64,000 nt of DNA from Tetrastigma voinierianum. Lineage: Eukaryota > Streptophyta > Magnoliopsida > Vitales > Vitaceae. Where the stretch lies: assembly GCA_016808115.1 (NCBI GenBank), contig JAEQBH010005432.1, positions 82,735 through 146,734 on the forward strand. The letters are read 5' to 3'. A model generated the notes under the pieces. The model saw only the letters and a program-made list of their open reading frames with translations, had not been told where the DNA came from and did no database searches. Shown one piece after another: positions 12,069 to 24,304 of this stretch. How positions within the stretch are numbered: the first letter of the stretch is position 1; every line of letters starts with the position of its first letter. The position numbers and the translations under genes were made by a program.

Positions 12069-12587
12069 TCTCATTCGAGTTCGTTTCTATTCCGAAACAA
12101 TTTATTTCTTTTCAATTCACTTTATTTTAAATGAACTTAGCTCAAACAATTTCCCGACTTGTGAGATTTTCGTAAAAATCTCGTCCCTAAAGTCACTGAT
12201 GACTTATTACCTAGAAAATCGCAAAATATTCCGCTTGTCTCATAATTCGACGAAACTTTTCTGGGTCACTAGATTTCGCGAAGGCAGATTTAACGGCTGT
12301 GGATTTAGATCATCAAGATCTAGAGAATTTTCTAGGCTTCCCTGAACCATTCGGGTAATTTATTATTATTATTATCCTTTAACTAAGTAAAGTTTCCATG
12401 ATTTGTACTTTCACTCCTCCACTTTCCTTAATTGCAAAAGTACCATCATTCTTTGAAAACTTTACAATTTCATCATAAACAACTTCAAAATACTACTATG
12501 GCACTTAACTAATTAAAGGAAGCCATTGGTGCATATGCGACCCTAATTGCAAGTATAAATGCGCCCCTCTTGGGACAGGGCGTTACA
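12069..12587 (-). mobile_element. 5' ~520 bp of an LTR (A-related), minus strand
   Basis: Read on the minus strand it begins TGTAACGCCCTGTCCC at 12587 and continues through a TAATAATAATAATAAATT stretch and GAAGCCTAGAAAATTCTC, matching 13920-14010 of the E1 LTR. It is cut at 12069, where A1 abuts, so A1 probably inserted into it. At 12587 it borders the pararetroviral fragment. Confidence 0.7.
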
Positions 12588-13882
12588 TTAATAACCATAA
12601 CTATTAAAGGATTAAGAAGAAAATGTTTAGGAACAAAAACTCTAGTACATATATGATGATAGTTGTTGAATGAATATGGGAAAAGCAATGACCAGCAAGT
12701 ACAAATAGATATGAATAATAATATATGAATAGTTTATTGTATGCCAGACTTCATGATGAGTCTTAAAGACTTACAACAAGATATTAAAATATGAATTAAA
12801 ACCAAAGTATATAAACAGCAAGTTAAAAGAAGTAATTTAGTAATTAATATAGGATTTATTGGAAGATGTACAAATTACGAAGATAATAAAGTAAAAATAA
12901 AAATAGAAGATATAGTAAATTTATTAGCCACAAAAGAAGTAGGAATGGTTAAACCCTGTAATAAATGCAGAAAATTTAGCAAGGTTAGAATGGAATTTAG
13001 AAGACTTTAGCAAACAAACAAAAACAATTATACCAAAATCTTCCTTAGTATACCAAAATACTTTTGGAAAAACTAGTATAAGATTTATAGATTATAAAAA
13101 AGATAATGATCACCAAGAAAGTGAAGAATGCTAAGAAAAATTAACATAAATAGTAATAGATTATATATTTTTAGAAGAAAAGACTTATCCAATAAAGAGA
13201 ATTTTCTATCAAGCAGATGGATTAATAGAAAATGATGATGAAATATTAGAAATAGAAGCATTAGCATTACAAAAGGGAAAAATTGAAGAAGACGAAAGGT
13301 TAACTTATGATATATTAGGAAATATAGTTGTTATAGAATTAATAGAAGAAAATGAAATAATAGTTAAACAAAAAGAAAATTTAGATATGATGAAAGATGA
13401 TATAAGTACTACAACCTCTCTTATACCTTTTACTAGAAGTCAACCTATGAGAGCAACACATAGTGGAGAAGGAAAATTGCCTAGACCACAAGTAAGCCAT
13501 ATAAATAGACCTAAACCAAGTCAAACATATGATGAATCTATAGATTTCAGACCTAAAGGAAGACCATACCCATAGAAAAACCCTATAAATTCCAAGGACG
13601 GCCTTCAGAACAAATATTAAACATAGCAGCTCATGATCCACAATTATGGAATAGTGTAATAGATGTATGGAAATACCCAATATTAGCAAAAGTATGGAAG
13701 AACATACCTCAAGAAACTGACCAGGAAACCATGTATAAATATTTAGAAACCTTTTTAGTAGAAAGTACTAGAGCATCATGGGAATCATATAAGATAAATT
13801 TTAGAGAAAATTCTAATAATATACTCAACCTAGGAGCTAATCCATATAATTTGGTAAATCAGTTAATGAATCTAGTGGCCCA
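12588..13882 (+). pseudogene. Endogenous caulimovirid (pararetrovirus) fragment, left part
   Basis: Strongly AT-rich sequence unlike its neighbours, with plus-strand frames that change every 100-300 bp. Lysine-, glutamate- and isoleucine-rich stretches occupy 12840-13380. A proline/arginine-rich linker is at 13387-13575. The segment at 13590-13880 resembles the central capsid region of Caulimoviridae (landmarks SVIDVWKYP, YLETFLVES and NPYNLVNQ). Several stops and frameshifts make it non-functional. It ends abruptly at 13882 where a chromovirus LTR begins; the sequence that would follow in the capsid is at 29651. The alternative, a gag of another retroelement, is less likely given the right-hand part. 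Confidence 0.7.
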
Positions 13883-16579
13883 TGTAAACACAGGAAAGAT
13901 AGAAATTTTCAAAAATGGCAAAATGATAATAATAATAATAATAATAAATTTTCATAATGGTTCAAGGAAGCCTAGAAAATTCTCTAGATCTCGAATGATG
14001 AAGCAGTGCGCCGTTAAATTTGTCTCATAAAATCTAGTGATCGAGAAAAATTTAGTCAATTACAAGACAATGAATATTTCCGCAGTTTTACGGTGGTGAG
14101 TTCTTGATAATTTCGGGGAAGAGATTTTACGAGAATCTTTGGAGTCAGGAAATAACTGGAGTTAAGTTCATTTAAAATGAATTGAACTGAAAAGAAATAA
14201 ATTGTTTCGGGATAGAAATAAACCCGGACGGGTCATGGACGCATGGAGGGAAGTGGGCCCCGCATCCAACTTAAACTTAAATGGGAAAAAAAAAAGGAAA
14301 AGAAAAGAAAAAGATGACATTTTCTCCACTTTTTAGGAAATTTCGGACAGTGGGCGTGAGTTAGAGAGAAATAGAATGGAAAACCTATCGCTACTCCTCT
14401 ACAATCTGAGAGATCAGTGGTGAGAATCAAGTGACAAGATTTAAGTTCATCTACTCGGCAGGGGCTATGCGTGAATACCCAAACGACCACCTTGTTCGTT
14501 TAAGATTTCATGTTTGGAGAAAGAAAAGTTAGAGAGAAGCTCACCTTCTCTAAGATCTACGAGCTTTCGAATGGTGGGTCTCACATCGGGCCAAGACTTA
14601 AAGTCGGAGTACTCGTCAAGGGCAACGCGTGGACACCGAAATCAAGAATTTTCGTCAAAGATTCGAGCGGAAAGTTCAGGAGGTCGTGGGTTTCGAGCTT
14701 CTAGGTCTTCGGAAGGTTTCGTCTTCACTCCAAGAGGTAGGGAACCTTTCTACTCAGGTTTATTTTCCATCTAGGAGTCGTTTTGGTCTTGGCTGAGCCC
14801 TAGGGACTATTTGGATGGTGCTCTCGAGCACCGGAAGCATAAAAAAAAAAATCTACTGCTTATGTCACTGTTCATGTGAAGCTTCCAACTTTGGATAGCC
14901 ATAACTTTTTTGTCTGAACTCCGATTCGCACGTTCTTAGACTCTATAGAAAGCCCTTTAAGTATAGAATCCATCTATATAGATTTGCTCCACTAATTTGT
15001 CTATTATGTCCAATGACTAAAAATTGTAGGCCCCTGCTGGTTCTAAGCGTAAGTCACTGTTCATATGAGGCCTCTAACTTTGGACAGTCATAACTTTCTC
15101 GTCCGAACTCCGATTCGCGTGTTATTGGACTCTATGAAAATCCCCTTGAGTCTAGAATCTATCCATATTCCTTTGAATGGCATTTGGTGTCCACGTATTT
15201 TCTAAAAATTTAATTGTAGCACCAAGTGTGCAAATTGCTTGGTTGTGATGACGCATGTGGTCTAATACATTGAAATTGGTGTATGTTGTTTGGTGATTAT
15301 ATGCATGTTAATATAATTATCCATGAGGCTTGGGTAAATGCATGAGTTTGTGTATGATTGAGGCCATTTCATGGCTTGTTGTAGGCTACTTATTGTGGAC
15401 TCGATATGTCCTGATTAGGCCTAGGGTTAAAGTAATATGAATTACTCAGTGGTAATGACTTATGATGTCAATACGTGTATTGATATGTTGGCTTAAGAGG
15501 TATTATTGAATTAGTGGAATTTATGTGTTCATTGATATAACTTTCCAATTGGTGTATGGGTTGAAATACAGGTAAACGCGGTACGCCTGCATTCATATAT
15601 GCGTATGGTGATAGGCAATGGCATATTGCATTGCATTTATCTTAAATACATTGCATTTATGCGATATCGCATGAAATGAATTGTGGTGCATGGGAGAAAA
15701 ATCAGCATTGTGTTTGGTATTGATGTTGGTTTTGGTCTAGGGACAGTCCCAAAAGGTCGCATGAATAATCGGAGGTTGCCCAATACTTTTGAATAAAGTA
15801 GTTTGTCGGAGAATGTCCAATAGCTATAAATAAAACTATTTGTCAGAGTATGTCCAATACTTTTGAATTGCAAACTAAAACCTTTCTTTGGGGAAACGAT
15901 TTTTCATCACCGGCATATTGTGTTGAGAGAAGTCGATGAGAGCTTGGTATAGGGATCATGAGGAGTAGCATCTCATTCATGTCATGTGAATTCATTCTAG
16001 GATTGACATAATCGTGGTGGAATGTGTATTGGCATGACCATTGCATGTGCACTTAGGTGGGGAGTAGCCCTTGTAAAATTTCACTCTACTAGGCATTGCT
16101 CACCTAGTCGTGGGACCCCAGCTCGGTGCGAGGATGTGCGGGGAGATGGCGCTCACTGGGGGCGGATAATGAAAAGAAAACGGATTGTGGCTTTGATTTA
16201 TATTTTGTAAAACATGTATTAGAATTCTTAATTTTGATATATGTTTTGTATAAAGTGGTGTAAATTTAAACTCTTATGGACTATGGTCCATAGTCATGTG
16301 CTTATATGTTTGAGTATGGATAAATGGGCCCTATGTGGCCATTTTTACTCGTATGTGGACCCGGTGTGGTCGTTGTATAATATTGGGACAAATTTCCATG
16401 TAAGCACAAGTTTCATTTTTGGGTAGAGCTCCCTGTAAAAATGAGACTACCCGATTTTCGTTAAATCCTAGGTCCCGGGAAAAGGGGACACAATGGTGTG
16501 GTGTTGGGTTACCCGACATCCACGAATCTTCCGCTGGTTGACGGGTTGTCAACGGACCCTCGGGATTTGAGGTGTCATA
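13883..16579 (+). mobile_element. 5' LTR of chromovirus E1
   Basis: Starts TGTAAACACAGGAAAG, comparable with TGTAAGACCCGAGAAAA at 31374, and ends GAGGTGTCATA just before a tRNA-Met primer site. It contains the family landmarks TCTAGATCTCG, GGCAACGCGTGGACACCGA, a CTCCAAGAGGTAGG block, TGTGCACTTAGGTGGGGAGTAGCCC, GGACCCGGTGTGGTCG and the 3' block with the GAGCTCCCTGTA-like word. At about 2.7 kb it is longer than sister LTRs, partly because of the internal duplication at 14860-15190. It inserted into the pararetroviral fragment. Confidence 0.82.
14860..15190 (+). repeat. Duplicated ~180-bp module with CATAACTTT...GAACTCCGATTCG
   Basis: CACTGTTCAT, TCTAACTTTGGA-like, CATAACTTT, GAACTCCGATTCG, GACTCTAT and GAATC(C/T)ATC occur in the same order twice, about 182 bp apart (first near 14868, second near 15052). 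The same module is seen twice in the LTR-B copy at 39208-39500 and once, diverged and inverted, near 21000 in the Athila-type solo LTR. Confidence 0.8.
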
Positions 16580-16582
16580 GCT

Positions 16583-16600
16583 TGGTATCAAAGCATAGGT
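16583..16600 (+). promoter_or_regulatory. tRNA-Met primer binding site of E1
   Basis: TGGTATCAAAGCATAGG follows the LTR end by three bases and matches the plant initiator-tRNA-Met complement TGGTATCAGAGC with one change. Two diverged echoes occur at about 16672 (TTTGTATCAGAGCTTAGG) and 16850 (ATATCAAAACGTAGG), so this leader appears to have been locally duplicated. Confidence 0.88.
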
Positions 16601-17500
16601 ATACGACTACCTAGGGCTTGAGGGACATGGGCTTAGGCCATGGATATTGTGGTAAAATTGATACCAGCATCACAGCTTTGTATCAGAGCTTAGGTAAACG
16701 ATTACCTAGGGAGCTTGGGTGTCAGTATCCACAAGTATGGTCATGATACTAGCTCGTCTCAGCTAGGTATCAGGCAGGTTGCATGATGGAACGGCCCGCG
16801 CATATATGGATCTAGGTCGTCAGATTCATTGAGTTCTGGTGTCATAGTTTTTATATCAAAACGTAGGTATGTGGTTACCTAGGAAAAGGATGGGCATTGG
16901 GTTTAGACCATTGCATGCATTATACATTTTCATGTTGTGTGATACGTGATTGTGATTATGTGATTGTGTGTGACAAATTGCGTGAGTTATATACATGGTA
17001 GAATGTATATAGGAAAAGATGAACACTAGGGTTAGAAAACATAACCTTAAGATTTCAAAAAATGGATGAACAGAATAGTTTAGGATGTTGATGTCTATTA
17101 GTGGTTGGCATGTGTGCTAAATGAACAATGAGAAAATCTAGATATGGGCTGAAGGTTGAAACCGTAATCGTTGAAGGTTAATTCTCGCCCACAAAGACGG
17201 GTGAGTGTTGATCGAGATATGTCGGGATTGTGAGTTAGAGATCTCACGATTCTACTCCGCGGACCTGAGGGTCATGGACATGTCGAGTTGATGTCATCCT
17301 TGGGATGGGTAGTTGGCGGCATACCAAAGTCGTCATCAGCGTGGCGTGGGAGGTTACCGCCTACACACGGGACGGTACTTCGTGTTCGTTTCAGGGACCA
17401 ACCGCGATGTTTTTCCCGGACAGGTAATACGCGATTCTAGATAGCGCCGAGCGGTTGATGGGTTGGCTAGTTAGCCTTACCACGGAGGGAGCGAGCAAAA
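16601..17500 (+). other. E1 leader and protease-region remnant, gag deleted
   Basis: 16601-17060 is a leader similar to A1's. From about 17160 the sequence instead resembles the post-gag part of A1 (9320-9440: GGGATTGTGAG, GATCTCACGA-like, then CATCCTTGGGATGGGTAG). Gag is therefore missing between them, through an internal deletion. No intact frame. Confidence 0.55.
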
Positions 17501-17985
17501 GCGAGGGACTTGGATATGCCTCGGATGATGTGCGAAGTATGAGGATGTTTGCGGACGAGCTGCAGGGTTACCTGAGAGGATGTAGACTTCTGGTAGTGGG
17601 TTACGCCACGGCACGTCGCCCATCTCTATGACTACGCATAGGTTAGCACCAATTGAGTTATGGGAACTCAAGGCCCAGCTACAGGAGTTGCTGGACAAGG
17701 GATTCATTAGACCGAGCACTTCACCATGGGCCGCTCCAGTTATGTTTGCGAAGAAGAAAGACAAGACCCTTCGACTGTGCATTGACTACCGACAGTTGAA
17801 TAGGGTTACAATTAAGAATCGGTATCCATTACCGATGATTGATGATTTGTTTGATCAGCTGAGAGGGGCATAGGTCTATTCCAAGATAGATCTCCATACC
17901 GGGTATCATCAGTTGAGAGTTAGGGAGGCTGGCATCTTTAAGACAGCATTTAGGATGCGGTATGGGCATTTCGAGTTTACCGTGT
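17500..17985 (+). pseudogene. Ty3/gypsy reverse transcriptase N-terminal part (E1)
   Basis: The RT would copy element RNA into DNA. The plus frame at 17628-17873 contains [20 protein letters not shown], then [13 protein letters not shown] and [14 protein letters not shown], the diagnostic RT blocks 1-2 of Del/Tekay-type chromoviruses. A TAG at 17871 interrupts the frame, which continues with [16 protein letters not shown] (RT block 3, S-K-I-D-L-x-x-G-Y) and GHFEFTV. Upstream, about 17540-17620, degenerate codons around YEDV match the usual YxDVFP linker. The sequence is cut at about 17986, before the YVDD catalytic motif; RNase H and integrase are absent. Confidence 0.9.
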
Positions 17986-18092
17986 CGTGCACACACACAA
18001 GACACTGTCGCCGCATGCACAGTGCTCTGTCGTGCACGCTCCAGGCTCTGTCATGTGTGCGCCTGGCTCTATCTTTCACACGCCCAGCTCTA
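17986..18092 (+). other. Short GC-rich insertion between E1 RT and an inverted LTR
   Basis: About 107 bp with repeated (C)TCTGTCGTGCAC- and CAGGCTCTGTCATG-like words, unlike RT sequence on either strand. It marks a rearrangement junction and resembles the cytosine-rich minisatellite DNA near 41390 and 48560. Confidence 0.4.
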
Positions 18093-18346
18093 TGACGCCT
18101 CAAATCCGAGGGTCTCATTAAAAACCCGTCCATTTGAGGAATTCCTATGGATTTCGGGTGACCCGATACCACATTGTTGTATCCCATTTATCAGGATCCA
18201 TATTTTCAAAAAAAAAAATTGGGCAGAGTCTCCTTTGTTCGGGGAAATCTACCCAACATACAACCTATATAACAGTATAATCATAACCCATCGAGGGTCT
18301 CAACAGAAGTAGTATTGACACCACAGGGTCCATCTGTCCATATCCT
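18093..18346 (-). mobile_element. 3' end of an LTR-A, minus strand (split by Athila)
   Basis: Reverse complement of the LTR-A 3' end. On the plus strand it reads TGACGCCTCAAATCCGAGGG, then the inverted GGGCAGAGTCTCCTTTG block and ACCACAGGGTCCAT. It stops at 18346, where an Athila LTR starts with TGATGAGTG. The corresponding 5' part of an inverted LTR-A is at 28447-29650, so the Athila element most likely inserted into this LTR. Confidence 0.8.
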
Positions 18347-21300
18347 TGATGAGTGACCAAAAACACTCATTATAAACTCGGGATTTAGCGAGATTTGGGA
18401 TTAGTTTCATATATATATATGACCTTGTTTTGATTACTTTTCAAATATTTAGTTTTATTGGGTTTTTGTAGGAAAAATAATGAAAAAAATGCTGGAAATT
18501 GAGACTTACAGGAGTCCTGGAGAAGATTGGTGTAGAAATTAGCCCAACGTCGCGACACCCTAACGTCGCGACATTGCAGGAAAGACTCAACAAACCTTAT
18601 CTTGTGAAGAAGCTATAAAAGGAAGGGGAGAATCCAATTTTGGGGATTCGAAAATCATTTGCAGTGCTAGGGTTTGAGGAACTTGGATCTGGACAGAGGA
18701 AAGAACTGGAAGGCCAATCTTAGAGAGAGAGACTTGAAGAATCCTGGAGACCAGCATTCCTTCGATCTTTGAAGTTTTCTCTATCTTTGTTATTATGTCT
18801 TGCTTTTCTTTTGTAATGGAACAAAACATCATGAGGTTCTAATTTCATGGTTTAGGGCGTTGGTAGTGATTTGGACATGAATACTATGTTAAAGTGTTGA
18901 CCTTTCATAATTCCCATTACCATGTATATTTGTTTTATCATTAACTCATGCTTAGTTGAGTCAACTTATTAATTTAGATCCAATCTTAATATGTGAGTGG
19001 TTCTTTGTAAGATTTGAGAAGTGAATGAAGAATTAAACATAGGTGGCTTGACCTAATAAACTTGGTAATATAGGATTATCAATGATTGGGAGGGGCTTCT
19101 ACGGAGTTCTTTGCACTCTATACCTTTAATGCTTGGGGTTGAGCCAAGGAGCAAGTGTAAAGACCAATTTAAATGCTGCTCTGAAAATATGGCCAAAGGG
19201 GTAGATGTGGTAAATATAAAAACTAATTTGAGAAACAAAGTAGTGCTTCTTGAAATGAAAAATATTGCAGCACTTAACCCCTTTCCGCAAGTGCCACAGT
19301 TATTAAATGTCCAGTGGACACCTGGAGGTGGATATTCGTGCCCACAGAGTTGGAAGTTCCTCTCTAGTGAATTTGATCACCCCAGATTACAAGGGCTCTT
19401 CACTATTTAGAGCGATCAAATAGGATGTGGAATATCCAATTTAATTGAAACAAAACGATTTAAAAACTAATCCCCAAAAATCTACCAAATAAGCAACTAC
19501 TAAATTCTAAGGTATGAGAGTCACTAGGGATGGGGATAATTATTTCTAAAGCAGTTTGCATTTCCTTGAAAGTGCAACATTTGTAAGTTATTCTAGATTT
19601 GTCCAAGAGCAATGTGTATAGTGGATTTCTCCATATAATACATTTCAACATCCCCAACACACCATATTCCTTTTAGGGACAGAAATGGGTCTAATAACTA
19701 CTTGTAAAATTTAGCACTCTTTAAGATTTGATTGTTTCTTCTTTTCAATACTTCACAACCATTTCTTAGACTGAATAATTCTTTGCCCCATGGACAGGAT
19801 AATGCAAGCCTCTCCAATGTAATTGGTATCTGGGTCCTTCAAATCTAATAAAATTTTCTATCTCCTTGATTAGATCTTTGCTAACACGGATCAAGATCCT
19901 TTCATTAGACTCAAGGAGAAAACCTCCTGGATTAACTAAATTGATACATCATCTAATTCTAATCCTCACACCATGAGTAAATTGAGCTTTATCTATCAAA
20001 GTAATTTTTCAGAGTTCATTAGTTCCAAGATATTAGTCTAACATACCCTAAGTTACCGCTCTTACTTTAGGAATCTCCATCTCGTGTCACCGAGGGCCTC
20101 CTGAAATCAGTGCTAAGATACACTGGGGTATAAGCTACTAATATTCCAAATACTCATTATACGAACAGATTTCACTATAAATTCGCATTCAAACCTACAA
20201 AATAACTGAGAAACTGCAAATCTGAATGTTCAACAATTAATCCCCAACCCTAGAAGGCGGTTTAATGTTCCATTACTGGATTCCAATAATCACCAATCAA
20301 ACAAAAGTAAGAAAATGAAGAAAGAAATCAAGAGACAAGAGAAAACTGCATTTGAGCTTAAATCTTTGCCTCAATAAAGAAATAAATTGAATATCCGAGC
20401 ACAAAGACCAAATCCCTTCAATAGAAATAAAATCAGCTCTAAAACTACTCTAAGATCTATTAAAAATAAAATTTGGCAAGAAAAAAAAACCAAGAAAATG
20501 GCGCTTTAGAGAGAGAAACCCATGAGAGAGAGAGAAAATCCGCATTTTTAGCTTCAATCTTTGTCTCGAACCTTAGTGAAATCTGGAATCTTGTTATACA
20601 AAGACCAAATCTTCACAGAAATAAAAATCAACAAAACTACTCTAAAATCTAAAACAAATCAAAATTTGCAGAAAAACTGGAAAAATGGGCAGTCTAGAGA
20701 GAGAAACCCCATGAGAGAGGCTCTCCAATCTTCCCACCGCCCTATTTACCTAGAAAACGAGTATATATATGGTCCTAGGGTGAAATGGGCTTGAAAATAG
20801 GTCAAAATATCACTTTTCGGCCTTTTTTAGGTTTCTCGTGAGCGCTTGGTCAGAAACAAAGAACCGATCTCCATGAAATTTTTAGGTCGCGACACAATTT
20901 CCTGGTCGCGACCAAGTTTTCTGGTCGGGACACAATTTCCTGGTCGCGACCAAGTTTCTGGACAGCAACTGGTTTTTCTTCTCCAACTTGTCGGAGCCAT
21001 AACTTCTTCGTTTTAACTCGGATTTGAGCGCAGTACTCAAGTGAAAGATCTTTGAATGTAGAATGCAACCATGAGGGAATTTGAACCATTTGTTGTTCCA
21101 TATGGTACAGAAAAAATTCATCTTTCCAGTGGCATTATGATACTTTCTGGCTGACTTTTCTTTGAAAATATATTGCTCATTTCTTTTCCAAATCACTTGC
21201 TTTCATCAATAACTCGCAAAACCAAGTTGAGAGGAAATTTTATGAGTTTTACATGAATATGAATATAAAATGCACAAAATAACATGTGAAATGAACTCAA

Positions 21301-21762
21301 AACATAGATGAGTTTTGCACTCATCAGCAAGAAACCTAGTGATAAAGGAAGGTGAAATGACCTTGAGAAAAGCTTTAATTACATTAGATAAGAGCTGCCT
21401 TGGAGAACATTATATTAGATAATGGAATGGAATCATAGCACTACATAGTAGAATTGTCCAACAACACCAACACCCTAACCCTTTCTACAACTTTTGATCA
21501 CTTTTACACCTGAAGCGCACGGTTACATTAGTAGTAATTTAAATCTAGTTTTACTTCCGCTTAGCCATCACAATTGCTAGTTTAAATATTAAAGAAGTAT
21601 TATAATTTTGGTACTTAGCATATTACGATTAAGGTTTTCCCTGTGGATCGATATCCATACTTAGGTACACTTTATTACTTGACAAGCATATACTTGCGCG
21701 ATTAGGCAAATTGCACTTCTTATTACATATCCACAAAAACACAATCACGTAAGCGCTTATCA
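18347..21762 (+). mobile_element. Athila 5' LTR, interrupted
   Basis: Starts TGATGAGTGACC and ends AAGCGCTTATCA, directly before the primer site. Without the 19156-21326 insertion and its duplication it is about 1.24 kb, a normal Athila length. It carries two AACGTCGCGACA motifs (18545 and 18561) and, near the end, CCCTGTGGATCGATATCC and CTTGCGCGATTAGG, a typical Athila U5 arrangement. Confidence 0.85.
19156..21326 (-). mobile_element. Inverted Athila-type solo LTR nested in Athila 5' LTR
   Basis: Flanked by perfect 5-bp duplications GCAAG (19151-19155 and 21327-21331). On the minus strand it runs from TGATGAGTGCAAAACTC to GGTCTTTACA, about 2.17 kb, with a CTGTGGGCACGAATATCC block and a GGCACTTGCGG block near its 3' end, as in Athila U5. 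It has no gag-pol. It contains two tandem, purine-rich imperfect repeats (20330-20530 and 20540-20730, with GAGAGAGAAACCC(C)ATGAGAGAG) and GTCGCGAC words at 20885-20960. Excision in silico rejoins the host LTR. Open frames such as 19111-19410 cross its boundary and are chance. Confidence 0.9.
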
Positions 21763-21769
21763 AGTTTTT

Positions 21770-21787
21770 TGGCACCGTTGACTGGGA
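21770..21787 (+). promoter_or_regulatory. tRNA-Asp-type primer binding site of Athila
   Basis: TGGCACCGTTGACTGGGA follows the LTR by seven bases. The Athila primer site is normally TGGCGCCGTTGCCGGGGA, so this copy shows three substitutions, consistent with age. Confidence 0.85.
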
Positions 21788-22037
21788 ATTTCTATTTATT
21801 CGTGGTGTTTATGCTAATATCAATACTAAGTACTTCTTTGGTACTTCAGACATTTGTTTTGATTTAGTTTTTGATACTTTTTTTTTCTTTGTTTTGTGAA
21901 GAACTTGTGCACGTTAGGGTTGTATGCGATGAGAGTCTATCAAAATCTTATTCCTTGGATCCTTAAATCGAGAGAACTTTGAAAGAATTCTAAGGGACAA
22001 GAGAGAGAAGTGTACTTAGAATGGAACAAATCTACTC

Positions 22038-23530
22038 ATGGGACCGATGGAAGAAAATAGAGACGACGATGTTGGTTCGACTAGAGGGGGTAGTATACAT
22101 CCTGATGCAGCAAATATGGATACTATGTTGTCACCTATCAAAGATTATGGTCGCCCATCCGCAGTTACTCCACCCGTGATTAGGAGACCAGCAATACAAG
22201 CGAACAACTTCAAGCTCAAGTCCATCACTCTCCAGTTACTGCAAGGAATTCAATTCCACGGGCTCGCACATGAGGATCCGAATGCTCATATCCTAAATAT
22301 TTTGGAGGTGTGTGATACATTGAAATATAATGGGGTGAGCGATGATGCTATTTGACTTAGATTGTTCCCATTCTCATTGAAAGAGAAAGCCAAGCATTGG
22401 CTAATTTCAGAACCGCCAGATTCAATAACATCAAGGGATGACTTATTGAACAAATTTCTGGCTAGATTCTTTCCACCAACAAAAGCAGCAAAGTTGAGAA
22501 TTGACATCAGTAGCTTTTATAAATATGAAGGAGAGTCATTCAGTTGAGATTCAAAGATTTGTTGAGAAAATGCCCTCGCCATAGTTTCACCAACGTGATG
22601 CGAGCCAGTCCATCATTTCTGGCTGTGCTGGTTCGAGTCATCCCACTCAGGATCGTTATCGATGCTTCTAACGGAGGAGCGATTATGGGAAGAATGAAGT
22701 GGAGGCTTATCAAATTCTTGAGAACATATCTTGAATGATTGTCAATGGCCACCGAGAGAGTAAAGACCGAAGAGTCTAAATTAGTGCCCAATTTAGACAT
22801 GTTCACAAACTTATTTGCTCAAGTGTCTACACTCTCAAAGCAACTACAAGCTTCTCAACAATTAGGTTCTCAATTACCTATGCATAAAGTTGAAGAAAGC
22901 CCACTTGCATGAGAGCAATGCCATGGACCTTATCCCACCTCTCAGTGCCTAATGATGAATACCATGGGAGATTTAACTGTTGAACAAGCTCAATATATGG
23001 TGAAGTTCCCTCAAAATCATAACTTCAACCCACATGGTCAAAGTTATAATCCGGGGTGGAAGAACCATCCTAACTTTCCATGGAAAAATCAAAATGCGGG
23101 TAATCCTATGAAGCAAGCCAAAACTCTCCAACCACCTCGAGAGAAAAAGTCGAGTCTAGATCTGAAAATGGAACAGTTAGATGATATGCATATGAATATG
23201 ATGAGTCACATGATAAGTTCGAGAATGAGACTAGGATGTCACTGAACAATCAAGCAGCTCAGCTACAAAATTTGGAGGTCCAAATGGGCCAAATGACTTC
23301 GTTATTGAGCGAGAGGCAACACGGAAATCTACCTAGTACTTCAGAGGTCAACCCAAGGAGAGAAGGAAAGGATCACTGCAAAGTTGTAACTTTTAGGAGT
23401 GGTAAGACTCTGGAACAGTCAGTTGAGGCCCAAGAAAAGGATGAAAACCCAACAGGAAGTGAGAAAAGCAGTGTCGAGGTGGCTGAAGATGCTGAAAAGT
23501 TAGTAAAGAAAGCAAATTTCGCATAATACC
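22038..23530 (+). pseudogene. Athila gag, broken
   Basis: Encodes the capsid/nucleocapsid polyprotein of the element. Frame 22038-22355 ends in a TGA and continues in a second frame at 22362-22547 with LFPFSLKEKAKHWLISEPPD and LARFFPPTKAAKLR, the diagnostic Athila gag core. A frameshift then moves to 22544 (RFKDLLRKCPRHS). A degenerate CCHC remnant (EQCHGPYPTSQC) lies near 22913-22950. The frames at 22952-23245 and 23236-23526 give glutamine-rich and acidic C-terminal linker. At least three frame breaks and stops are visible. Confidence 0.9.
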
Positions 23531-23789
23531 CGTAGAAAGTTGAAGCTAGAAACCTATGTATGACGAAGCTTATTAACCTGCATCCACGTAGACCGAGAAA
23601 GAACATATTGATAAATGCTTGATTGTGTTCATGATATCTTTCAAAAAGCTTCACATCAACATCCCATTTGTTGAAGCACTTAAGCAAATGTCGGGATACG
23701 TGAAATTCATGAAAGACATCTTGTCTAAGAAAAGGAAGTTAGGAGACCATGAGACTAACGTCCATTAAGAATGTAAAGGCTATATCAAG

Positions 23790-24020
23790 AAAAGAAGTCG
23801 CCCCTTGGGCTTGAAAGATCCATGTAGCTTCACAATCCCATGTGCTATTGGGAATGCAATATTTGAAATAGCCCTGTGTGATCTAGGTGCGAGCATTAAT
23901 CTTATGTCGTGGTCGATCTTTAAGAAACTAAAATTGGGAGAAGCATCATCCGACTACGCCTCACTTTGCGCTATATATATATGCAGATCGGTCATTAACT
24001 CCATCTGCATGTTATCATAG
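23790..24020 (+). pseudogene. Athila aspartic protease remnant
   Basis: GLKDPCSFTIPCAIGN and ALCDLGASINLMSWSIF form the protease active-site block; the D-L-G-A-S-I-N-L-M motif is characteristic of Athila-type elements, where it replaces D-S/T-G. It is preceded by untranslated, stop-containing sequence (23530-23800) that should be the gag-protease linker. A frameshift follows at about 23960. Confidence 0.88.
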
Positions 24021-24304
24021 AGGATGGGAAAGAATAAAGTGGATAACAACTTATCTTTCCCGCAGATTTCATCATTCTAGACATGCAAGAAGATAAAGAG
24101 GTCCCAATCATCCTTGGAAAACCATTCTTAGCCATGGGAAGGGCAATGATTATGTGACAGTGGTGAACTCAAGTTGAGAGTTCAAGAAGAGGGAAGTGAC
24201 ATTCAATGTTTTCACGCCAAAGCATCCACATGATACTACAGTTGCTTCCGAAAGTGGATATGTGCTAGGATTATAATGTTCAGCCACTGGTTCCTTCATA
24301 ACCA

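Noticed and set aside
19111..19410. 99-residue plus frame (KGVDVVNIKTN...) considered as a gene fragment
   Set aside because: It crosses the exact target duplication at 19151-19155 into an inverted LTR, so it cannot be one ancestral gene.
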